From Clostridia bacterium (lineage in GTDB: Bacteria > Bacillota > Clostridia > Oscillospirales > CAG-272), in the NCBI GenBank assembly GCA_900754175.1, contig CAAEBS010000011.1, positions 1-9,379 on the forward strand: a stretch of 9,379 nt of DNA. The letters run 5' to 3'. Shown piece after piece: positions 1 through 6,071 of the stretch (its first letter is position 1; each line of letters starts with the position of its first letter). Position numbers and translations under genes: made by a program. The notes beneath the pieces are model-generated. The model did no database searches. It was not told the DNA's origin and saw only the letters and a list, made by a program, of their open reading frames with translations.

Positions 1-32
1 CCGCATTGGAATAGCATAAATCCGCCCCTCCG

Positions 33-99
33 TGTCATCCTGAGCGGAGGGCGAAGCCCGGAGTCGAACCCGTCAGGGCGACCGCAGGTCGGGATCTCC
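33..99. repeat. Dispersed intergenic repeat-like element with two small hairpins
   Basis: This noncoding stretch opens with TGTCATCCTGAGCGG and closes with GGGATCTCC. From memory, this framing (GTCATxCTGAGCG ... GGATCTC) is a common short intergenic repeat in Clostridia genomes. Inside it are two perfect small stem-loops: GGGC-GAA-GCCC at 49-59 and CGACC-GCA-GGTCG at 79-91. No second copy occurs in this window, so its repeat nature rests on recall and not on internal evidence. It lies between the hairpin at 200-231 and the left window edge, downstream of the minus-strand gene. The rest of 1-240 shows no coding or RNA gene that I recognise. Confidence 0.45.
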
Positions 100-199
100 T
101 ATGGGCGAGCGTACCAACCCTGCACTGCACTTCCGCAACGGTAAAACTCCGGGTCAGCTATATCCCTAACCCTTGTTTCAAGTCTTTTGAAAGGGGTCC

Positions 200-231
200 G
201 GGGGAAACTTTTCTGAAGAAAAGTTTCCCCC
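200..231. terminator. Perfect 14-bp hairpin, copy 1 of an intergenic repeat; likely terminator of the minus-strand gene
   Basis: The left arm GGGGGAAACTTTTC (200-213) and right arm GAAAAGTTTCCCCC (218-231) pair perfectly around the loop TGAA. The hairpin begins 9 nt beyond the stop codon of the minus-strand gene, as a terminator would. On the minus strand it is followed by GGACCCCTTTTC, so the T-run is short and displaced. Efficient intrinsic termination is therefore plausible but not certain. Next to it, at 176-192, is another small inverted repeat (TTTCAA, 5-nt loop, TTGAAA). The first 23 nt recur identically at 9357-9379 after another gene, so this is a dispersed element and not a one-off terminator. 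Confidence 0.6.
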
Positions 232-240
232 GCCACCGCC

Positions 241-1425
241 TCACCCACCATTCTCACTAAAAGGCGATGACAGAACATACGCTCCGACCGTTGCGACAGA
301 CGTTGCGTCTTTGCATAGAGCAGCGACGACCTTGCGGAGGATATCACGGAAACAAAAATGATACGCAAAAAATCCGGGCGATGCGGTATCAACACCGCCG
401 AAAAAGATCCTGTTTGCCGGCAAAGAACCAAGCAAGCGTGCCAAACGCATCTCAACCTCAACGGGGGCATCATGCGGCGCCAGAACGACCTCCGCAAATA
501 CGGGGTGTTCCACCTCCCCGAAATCACACAGGGAAACCACTTCCGGAACCCGGCAATCGCTCTCTGCGGCGATACAGACCGCCGACGGAAGAAGTCCACG
601 GGCACGCAACCAGGAAAGTAACTCAGCGGCAAAACGACCGTCCCCAACGCCGGTCAAATGCAGAATCACCTGCCTTCCCCGCAAATCGTCAAGCACTGCG
701 TACAAAACACCAAGCAGGAAAATGCTCTGCTCCTCTTTCGTGAGGGGCTTTTTGCTTTTCACTTTTTCATAAGCAAGCGATACCCGATACGGATCGGGGC
801 GCTCGTACACCACATCTTTTCCGCAAAGAAAAAGATGAACCGGCATATTATTGTATTTTTCGACACACATATATCCGGGCGATTCACGAAGCAAATCCAA
901 CAAATTCAGCGTAGTATCTGCTGATTTTGCCGAAGAAATCATTTGCTCCACAGCATTGTTCAAGTCCAATATATGTGATGAAAGATAATATTCATTATCC
1001 CTGATCGTCAGTATTTTTTCGGAATCATCTGCAAAGGATTTCACCCCATTATCACGATATATGTCCTGATATTTCGGAAAACTCTCTTGAAAATCCCGGC
1101 AGATATTCTGCCAGAGCACCGCAGGGTCACTTCCAGAGCAATCTGTGCTGTATTTTTTTACGATATAGTCAAACGCTTTCATTGGGAACAAAGGAGAAAG
1201 CTCACCGGAGTGCCGGCACACAAAAGCAATTTTTTCATAATCCGACGCCGGCATTTTCTGTTTATTTTCGACACAGATCGTCCGTTTCAGTACAGTCATC
1301 TGTTCTTCTCCAAGCGCCAGATCGCTCACGTTCAATACTCCGCCCGCCGGCTCTTTTACCCGCACAAAATAGTCTGTGATCGGGATATTTTCCCAGCCTG
1401 TCACGTTCTCTGCTCTTTCCATCAT
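241..1425 (-). CDS. Uronate isomerase (UxaC)-like protein, probable catalytically inactive homologue
   Basis: From the ATG at 1425 this encodes 394 aa; a second ATG follows directly at 1422. It matches uronate isomerase by eye over its length. Residues 15-22 (PITDYFVR) sit where UxaC has PIIDYHCH. The run near residue 90 with LWQNICRDFQ resembles the UxaC AEEIWDxCNxxL segment. LLPSAVCIA (278-286) resembles LPKTILYSL. GGVDTASPGFFAYHF followed by RDIL (343-363) resembles GMLTDSRSFLSYxRHEYFRRIL. UxaC converts glucuronate/galacturonate to fructuronate/tagaturonate and needs the N-terminal His-x-His metal ligands and the Arg of DSRS. Here these are Phe20/Arg22 and Ala348; His256 and Asp346 appear retained. 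The protein is shorter than typical UxaC (about 470 aa). A longer reading frame opens at 1545, but a near-consensus promoter at 1465-1493 lies inside that extension, so I reject the upstream start. There are no uronate-pathway neighbours. Family membership is moderately sure, loss of activity is inferred, and the function is unknown. Confidence 0.7.
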   Translation of the reverse strand: MMERAENVTGWENIPITDYFVRVKEPAGGVLNVSDLALGEEQMTVLKRTICVENKQKMPASDYEKIAFVCRHSGELSPLFPMKAFDYIVKKYSTDCSGSDPAVLWQNICRDFQESFPKYQDIYRDNGVKSFADDSEKILTIRDNEYYLSSHILDLNNAVEQMISSAKSADTTLNLLDLLRESPGYMCVEKYNNMPVHLFLCGKDVVYERPDPYRVSLAYEKVKSKKPLTKEEQSIFLLGVLYAVLDDLRGRQVILHLTGVGDGRFAAELLSWLRARGLLPSAVCIAAESDCRVPEVVSLCDFGEVEHPVFAEVVLAPHDAPVEVEMRLARLLGSLPANRIFFGGVDTASPGFFAYHFCFRDILRKVVAALCKDATSVATVGAYVLSSPFSENGG

Positions 1426-1464
1426 TTTCTCTTTTTTGCCCCCGCCGCCATGATCTTTGTTCTC

Positions 1465-1493
1465 AGTATACCAAAAAGTTTTCCTTTTTTCAA
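1465..1493 (-). promoter_or_regulatory. Promoter for the uronate isomerase-like gene
   Basis: Read on the minus strand, TTGAAA (1493-1488) and TATACT (1470-1465) are separated by exactly 17 nt. These are one mismatch each from the TTGACA and TATAAT consensus of the housekeeping sigma factor. Transcription would start near 1458, giving a leader of about 33 nt to the ATG at 1425. The ribosome binding site is poor: a GGGGG run about 15 nt upstream, or AAAGAG just before the start. The promoter settles the start choice, because the longer reading frame would begin upstream of it. Confidence 0.65.
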
Positions 1494-1544
1494 GCCATTC
1501 CGCAAAAAAGCGCAAAAAATCCAAGAAAAATCTTTCATAAAGCA

Positions 1545-1573
1545 TAGACTTTTCCGCCCGACTGTGTTATAAT
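1545..1573 (+). promoter_or_regulatory. Extended -10 promoter for the MBL-fold hydrolase gene
   Basis: TAGACT (1545-1550) and a perfect TATAAT (1568-1573) are 17 nt apart, and TG at 1565-1566 makes the -10 box extended (TGTTATAAT). A transcript starting near 1580 would have a leader of about 50 nt, with AAAGGAG at 1614-1620, 8 nt before the ATG at 1629. The promoter is divergent from the minus-strand promoter at 1465-1493, with about 50 bp of AT-rich DNA between the two -35 boxes. It may serve as the main promoter for the whole plus-strand gene run. Confidence 0.7.
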
Positions 1574-1628
1574 AAGATGTATATTTACCTTTATCCCACA
1601 ACCTTGCCCGACGAAAGGAGTATTCCGT

Positions 1629-2243
1629 ATGAAAGTTCTGTCCGTCTGCCCGCAATCTTTCGGTTCCAACTGCTATCTTATCATCAGCGGCTCTCACGCT
1701 TACGTAGTGGACCCGTCGGTTTCGGTCCAGGCAATTTTAAACGCCGCCGCAGAGCAGGACGTTTGTCTTGACGGAATTCTGCTGACCCACGGGCACTTTG
1801 ACCATATGCTCTCCCTGGATCTTTTGCGGGACGCCGCCGGGCTGGAAGCCGCTGTGCACAAGGACGACGCCGATTTTCTGACCGACAGCCGCAAAAACGC
1901 TTTCTTTACCTTTTTTGGCAAGGAACGCACCTTCCGCCCCGCCGAGCGCCTGCTCTCCGACGGCGAAAAGATCCCTGTGGGCGAGGAATCTGTCACCGTC
2001 CTTCACACCCCCGGACACACGCCCGGCTCGGTCTGCTTTCTCTGCGGCGACACGCTGATCACCGGCGACACCCTCTTTGCGGAGTCCTTTGGACGGTGCG
2101 ACCTTTACGGCGGCTCCCCCGAGGAGATGTCCCACTCGCTTGCTTCCCTGCGGGAGCTGGATCCCCACCTGCGCATCTGTCCCGGTCACGGCGCCGACTC
2201 GGTGCTCGGCGGTGCGCTGGATAACGTTGCTTATCTGCTCTGA
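1629..2243 (+). CDS. Metallo-beta-lactamase-fold hydrolase, glyoxalase II-like
   Basis: This 204-aa cytosolic protein has the full set of MBL metal ligands. THGHFDH gives His54, His56, Asp58 and His59; TPGHTPGS gives His130; GDTLF gives Asp147; and PGHG gives His187. Length and motif layout fit the small, single-domain hydroxyacylglutathione hydrolase-like proteins common in Firmicutes, which bind two metal ions and usually hydrolyse a thioester. The real substrate cannot be read from the sequence, and the glutathione-binding C-terminal domain of true glyoxalase II is absent. Translation starts at the ATG 8 nt after an AAAGGAG site. The gene lies first in the plus-strand run, behind a good extended -10 promoter, and 54 nt before gltX. 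Family assignment is secure; specific function is not. Confidence 0.9.
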   Translation: MKVLSVCPQSFGSNCYLIISGSHAYVVDPSVSVQAILNAAAEQDVCLDGILLTHGHFDHMLSLDLLRDAAGLEAAVHKDDADFLTDSRKNAFFTFFGKERTFRPAERLLSDGEKIPVGEESVTVLHTPGHTPGSVCFLCGDTLITGDTLFAESFGRCDLYGGSPEEMSHSLASLRELDPHLRICPGHGADSVLGGALDNVAYLL

Positions 2244-2264
2244 CCCCTGTCAGACGCTGTTTTT
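2239..2264 (+). terminator. Weak candidate terminator or attenuating hairpin after the MBL gene
   Basis: TCTGAC (2239-2244) and GTCAGA (2249-2254) form a 6-bp stem with loop CCCT, overlapping the stop codon. A run of five T (2260-2264) follows after a 5-nt offset. The stem is short and the T-run displaced, so it would terminate weakly at best. It may leave read-through into gltX. No clear promoter for gltX follows it. Confidence 0.25.
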
Positions 2265-2297
2265 ATTCCGTAAGATATTTTCAGAAAGGATTTTCCC

Positions 2298-3995
2298 ATG
2301 TCCAACACCATTGACTATCCGAAGCTTGCCGGGCTTCTTTTCCCGGATATTACCACAACGCCCGAAGATATGGAGGCAAAATTTCCGCCCCGCAATCTTC
2401 CGGAGGGCGCCAAGGTAACCCGTTTCGCCCCCAGCCCCACCGGTTTTGTGCATTTCGGCGGACTTTTCCCCGCCACGGTCGCCGAGCGACTGGCGCATCA
2501 GAGCGGCGGCGTGCTGTATCTCCGCATTGAGGACACCGACGCACGGCGTGAGGTTCCGGGTGCGGCGGAGGCGCTGATCCGGACGCTTGCCACCTACGGC
2601 GTTGCCTTTGACGAGGGAGCGATCCTCGGCGAGGACGGCAAAATCTGCGACAGCGGCATTTACGGTCCCTATCGGCAGAGCGAGCGGAAAGAGATCTACC
2701 AGGCCTACGCCAAGGAGCTGGTGCGCCGGGGAATGGCATATCCCTGCTTCTGTACCGAGGAGGAGCTGGAGGAGCTTCAGCAGACCGACAAGAAAGCCGA
2801 GATCAGGAACACCGACTGGCAGGCGCAGGCGGAAGCCCGCCATGCCGAAATGCTTGCCCGCCGACAGTTTACCATGGAAGAAGTGGAAGCGCACCTTGCG
2901 GCAAAGGATCCTTTCGTTCTCCGGATTCTGGCAAACGGCGACCCGGAGCACAAGATCCGTTTCACCGACCTTGTAAAGGGAGCGATGGAGCTTCCCGAAA
3001 ACGACGAGGACTTCGTTCTGCTCAAGTCCGACGGGATTCCCACCTATCACTTTGCCCACGCAGTGGACGATCATCTGATGGGAACCACCCACGTCATCCG
3101 TGGTGAGGAATGGCTGCCCAGCCTCCCCAAGCATCTGCAGCTCTTTGCCGCACTCGGCTTCAAAACGCCGAAATATATGCACATCGCCCAGATCATGCGT
3201 CTGGACGAAAACGGGAACAAGAAAAAGCTCTCCAAGCGTGACATGGGCGCCAACATGGACGACTACACCAAAATGGGCTACTGCCCCGAGGCAGTGTGCG
3301 AATATGTGATGACCCTGCTCAACTCCAACTACGAAGAGTGGAGAATGCAGAACCCAGACAAGAGCTACCGGGATTTCCCGTTCAGCATCAAAAAGATGTC
3401 GGTTTCGGGCTGTCTCTTTGATTTCCACAAGCTGGACGACGTTTCCAAAAACGTCATTTCCCGCATGAGCGCCGCCGACGTGACCCGCAAGGTCACCGCA
3501 TGGGCGCTCGCCTACGACCCCGATTTCGGCGCCCTGCTTGCCGCAGACCCCGCCTACACCGAAAAAATCTTTGCAATCGGCAGAGGCGGCAAAAAGCCCC
3601 GCAAGGACCTGACCACCTGGGCGGACGCCAAAGCTTACATGGGCTTTTTCTACGACCGCTTCTTCGCCCCCGAGTGCGACTATCCGGAGCGGTTTGACCA
3701 CGGCGACATCCGCCGGGTCCTCACCGGTTTTCTTGAGAGCTACGACCCAAGCGACGATATGAACCTCTGGTTTGAAAAGATCAAGGCGATCGGTGAAAGT
3801 CTTGGCTACACGCCGGACATGAAAGCCTACAAGGCTGACCCTGCGGCTTACCGTGGCAACGTGGCGGACGTCAGTATGTTCCTCCGCCTTGCGGTGACCG
3901 GAAAGCTCAACTCCCCCGATATGTACGCCGTCATGCAGATACTGGGCAAAGACAAAATTGCCGGGCGGATCGGCGCTATGCTGAAAAAACTGTAA
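2298..3995 (+). CDS. gltX: Glutamyl-tRNA synthetase, long clostridial type
   Basis: This class I aminoacyl-tRNA synthetase of 565 aa activates glutamate with ATP and charges tRNA-Glu in the cytosol. The HIGH-type signature is HFGG (residues 52-55) within SPTGFVHFGG, with Phe where Ile is usual. RIEDTD (76-81) and GPYRQSER are typical GluRS motifs. CFC (Cys150, Cys152) follows the catalytic half. KLSKR (310-314) is the KMSKS equivalent. The N-terminal extension of about 40 residues and total length exceed the usual 470-490 aa of E. coli-type GltX and match the longer clostridial form. AAAGGA lies just upstream of the ATG. glnS follows after only 17 nt, so the two are very likely co-transcribed. 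Whether the enzyme also mischarges tRNA-Gln cannot be seen; the adjacent GlnRS would make that unnecessary. Confidence 0.96.
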   Translation: MSNTIDYPKLAGLLFPDITTTPEDMEAKFPPRNLPEGAKVTRFAPSPTGFVHFGGLFPATVAERLAHQSGGVLYLRIEDTDARREVPGAAEALIRTLATYGVAFDEGAILGEDGKICDSGIYGPYRQSERKEIYQAYAKELVRRGMAYPCFCTEEELEELQQTDKKAEIRNTDWQAQAEARHAEMLARRQFTMEEVEAHLAAKDPFVLRILANGDPEHKIRFTDLVKGAMELPENDEDFVLLKSDGIPTYHFAHAVDDHLMGTTHVIRGEEWLPSLPKHLQLFAALGFKTPKYMHIAQIMRLDENGNKKKLSKRDMGANMDDYTKMGYCPEAVCEYVMTLLNSNYEEWRMQNPDKSYRDFPFSIKKMSVSGCLFDFHKLDDVSKNVISRMSAADVTRKVTAWALAYDPDFGALLAADPAYTEKIFAIGRGGKKPRKDLTTWADAKAYMGFFYDRFFAPECDYPERFDHGDIRRVLTGFLESYDPSDDMNLWFEKIKAIGESLGYTPDMKAYKADPAAYRGNVADVSMFLRLAVTGKLNSPDMYAVMQILGKDKIAGRIGAMLKKL

Positions 3996-4012
3996 ACAGA
4001 AGGACAAAGAAA

Positions 4013-5668
4013 ATGGAAGAAATTGCAAACAACTTTATTCACGACATTATCGACGCCGACCGCAAGGAAAATCCGGAGCTGAAGGTACACACCCGGTTTC
4101 CTCCGGAGCCGAACGGATACCTGCACATCGGTTCCGCCAAGGCAATTCTCATCAACTGGGAAACGGCAAAAAAATACAACGGACTGTTCAACCTCCGATA
4201 TGACGACACCAACCCCGCCAAAGAGGACAACGAGTACGTGGAAGCTATATACAAGGACCTCTGCTGGCTGGGCGCCATTCCGAACGGCGGTGTATTCTAC
4301 GGCTCGGACTACTTTGACAAATGCTACGAATATGCCGAAAAGCTGATTCTGGACGGCAAGGCGTACGTCTGCGACCTGTCGGCGGAGGAAATGAAGGAAT
4401 ACCGTGGTACGCTGACCGAGCCGGGCAAGGAAAGCCCCTACCGCAACCGTACCCCCGAGGAAAATCTGGACCTGTTCCGCCGCATGAAAGCCGGCGAATT
4501 TCCGGACGGTTCCCGCACCCTGCGTGCCAAGATCGACATGGCGTCCCCCAACATCAATATGCGGGATCCCGCCATTTACCGGATCGTGCACACCTCCCAC
4601 CACCGTCAGGGCGACAAATGGTGCATTTACCCGCTCTACGACTATGCGCACCCCATTCAGGACGCACTGGAGGGCATCACCTATTCGCTCTGCTCGCTGG
4701 AGTTTGAAAATCACCGCCCCCTGTACGAGTGGGTGATCGACAATATCGGCTTTGACCCCAAGCCCAAACAGAGAGAATTTGCCCGCCTGAACGTGACCAA
4801 CACCGTTATGTCCAAGCGCTATCTGCGCTACCTGGTGGAAAACAACATGGTGGACGGCTGGGACGATCCCCGTCTTCCCACCCTCTGTGCGCTGAGACGC
4901 CGGGGCTACACCCCCTCCTCTATCTTCAATTTCGTCCGGAGCGCCGGTATCTCCAAGGCAAACAGCCTGGTAGACCTGGATATGCTGGAACATTCCATCC
5001 GGGAGGAGCTGAACGCCGAGGCGCCCCGTCGCATTGCCATTGCGCACCCGATCAAACTTGTCGTCACCAACTATCCCGAGGACAAAGAGGAGTTCTTTGA
5101 GCTTCCCAACAACCCGCAGAAGCCCGAAGCCGGCACCCGTGCCCTGCCCTTTACCCGGGAGCTTTATATCGACGCCTCCGACTTTGCCGAGCTTCCGCCT
5201 CCCAAGTTCTTCCGGCTGAAGCCCGACGGAGAGGTGCGGCTGATGGGCGCCTATATCGTGAAATGCAACGAAGTGGTCAAGAACCCCGACGGCAGTATCC
5301 GGGAGATCCGCTGCACCGCAGACCTTGAGACCCGGAACGGCAATCCGACCGACGGCAGAAAGATCAAGGGAACCATTCATTGGCTCTCTGCCCGCCACGC
5401 CGGCGAAACGACGCTCATGCTCTACGACCGTCTGTTCACCATTGAAAACGTCAACGCTATCCCCGAGGACAAGACCTACAACGACTATCTGAACCCCGAT
5501 TCCCTGACGGTTGTCAAGGGCGCAAAGATTGAGCCGGCGCTTGCAAACGCCGCCCCCGGCGAGCAGTTCCAGTTCGTGCGGGACGGCTACTACTGCAAGG
5601 ACACCAAAAACCCCGACACCTTCAACCGCATCGTGGGACTGAAAGACAGCTTTCCCGCCAAGAAATAA
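4013..5668 (+). CDS. glnS: Glutaminyl-tRNA synthetase
   Basis: This 551-aa class I synthetase ligates glutamine to tRNA-Gln; the length is almost identical to E. coli GlnRS (554 aa, from memory). Signatures seen are FPPEPNGYLHIGS (29-41) with the HIGH-like HIGS at 38-41, RYDDTNP (62-68), and MSKR (266-269) as the KMSKS equivalent. The C-terminal half carries the two beta-barrel anticodon-binding domains typical of the family, including RGYTPSSI and the LMGAYIVKC stretch. The start follows AGAAGGACAAAG, a reasonable ribosome binding site. Many Firmicutes lack GlnRS and make Gln-tRNA through GatCAB; bacterial GlnRS is generally thought to derive from eukaryotes by transfer. Composition here matches gltX, so any transfer is not recent. 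DUF1294 follows after 40 nt. Confidence 0.97.
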   Translation: MEEIANNFIHDIIDADRKENPELKVHTRFPPEPNGYLHIGSAKAILINWETAKKYNGLFNLRYDDTNPAKEDNEYVEAIYKDLCWLGAIPNGGVFYGSDYFDKCYEYAEKLILDGKAYVCDLSAEEMKEYRGTLTEPGKESPYRNRTPEENLDLFRRMKAGEFPDGSRTLRAKIDMASPNINMRDPAIYRIVHTSHHRQGDKWCIYPLYDYAHPIQDALEGITYSLCSLEFENHRPLYEWVIDNIGFDPKPKQREFARLNVTNTVMSKRYLRYLVENNMVDGWDDPRLPTLCALRRRGYTPSSIFNFVRSAGISKANSLVDLDMLEHSIREELNAEAPRRIAIAHPIKLVVTNYPEDKEEFFELPNNPQKPEAGTRALPFTRELYIDASDFAELPPPKFFRLKPDGEVRLMGAYIVKCNEVVKNPDGSIREIRCTADLETRNGNPTDGRKIKGTIHWLSARHAGETTLMLYDRLFTIENVNAIPEDKTYNDYLNPDSLTVVKGAKIEPALANAAPGEQFQFVRDGYYCKDTKNPDTFNRIVGLKDSFPAKK

Positions 5669-5708
5669 TACCTGCCCGCCGTGGCAGTGACCGAAAGGCG
5701 TCCGTATT

Positions 5709-5993
5709 ATGACCACTGCTCTGAAAATTCTGCTTGCATACCTTGCCGTAATCTCGGTGATCTCGGTTGTGGTGTGCCTTTACGACAAATTCGCCTCCAA
5801 GCATCTGACCCGCCACCGCACCCGGGAAGCAACGCTTTTGTTGCTCTCCGCTCTCGGCGGCGGCGTGGCGATGTTTGTGACCATGCTGATCATCCGGCAC
5901 AAGACCAAGCATCTGAAATTCATGCTCGGCATCCCGCTGATTATCATTCTTCATCTTGTTCTGATCTATCTTTTCTATCCCTACCTTTTCTGA
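5709..5993 (+). CDS. DUF1294-family small membrane protein
   Basis: This 94-aa protein has three predicted membrane segments (about residues 5-24, 42-62 and 73-92). It carries the DUF1294 landmarks: Tyr-Asp-Lys after the first segment (25-27), a basic Arg/His loop leading to a Glu (RHRTRE, 35-40), a Gly-rich second segment (LGGG), and RHKTKH (63-68), matching the family HKTxKxxF motif. The family's function is unknown to me. The start follows GAAAGGCG, a moderate ribosome binding site. It sits 40 nt after glnS and 78 nt before the MutS-like gene, so it is probably read in the same transcript, but the neighbours do not point to a role. Confidence 0.85.
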   Translation: MTTALKILLAYLAVISVISVVVCLYDKFASKHLTRHRTREATLLLLSALGGGVAMFVTMLIIRHKTKHLKFMLGIPLIIILHLVLIYLFYPYLF

Positions 5994-6034
5994 AAAGCAA
6001 AAGGAACCTGCGAAAACCAAACAGAAAGGAAACG

Positions 6035-6061
6035 GTGCCCTGCCGTGCGGGGCGCCGCTGA
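6035..6061 (+). promoter_or_regulatory. Possible short leader ORF and hairpin ahead of the MutS-like gene
   Basis: The best ribosome binding site in this gap, AAAGGA at 6025-6030, is 4 nt before a GTG (6035). That GTG opens an 8-codon ORF (VPCRAGRR) ending at the TGA 6059-6061, 10 nt before the downstream ATG at 6072. The same bases can fold: GTGCCC (6035-6040) with GGGCGC (6050-6055, one G-U pair). This could be translational coupling or control, or chance in GC-rich DNA. Confidence 0.22.
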
Positions 6062-6071
6062 AAATAGGCAA

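Noticed and set aside
60..73. GGAGTCGAACCCG, the reverse complement of a tRNA T-arm-like sequence (GGTTCGA), suggesting a minus-strand tRNA.
   Set aside because: The flanking bases do not pair as a five-base T stem, and no anticodon arm, D arm or acceptor stem can be formed around it. It fits the repeat-like element better.
99..647. 182-codon minus-strand reading frame overlapping the end of the uronate isomerase-like gene.
   Set aside because: It is in a different frame from a gene with family similarity, runs through the hairpin repeat and the noncoding segment, and its translation shows no domain.
241..1425. The AT-rich orphan gene as an anti-phage defence effector or CARF-type sensor.
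   Set aside because: I found no nuclease, TIR, CARF or ATPase motif, and the alignment with uronate isomerase at several separate places explains it better. No defence partner gene is nearby.
1422..1697. 91-codon minus-strand frame across the divergent promoter region.
   Set aside because: It spans both promoters and the ribosome binding site of the MBL gene, and its translation is basic and low in complexity.
2250..5716. Two very long minus-strand frames (592 and 622 codons) opposite gltX and glnS.
   Set aside because: They are exact codon-register shadows of two certain genes, with valine/glycine-rich translations and no family resemblance; they are explained by avoidance of TTA, CTA and TCA codons.
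5984..5997. CTTTTC/GAAAAG inverted repeat at the end of the DUF1294 gene as a terminator.
   Set aside because: The loop would be only one base and there is no T-run after it.
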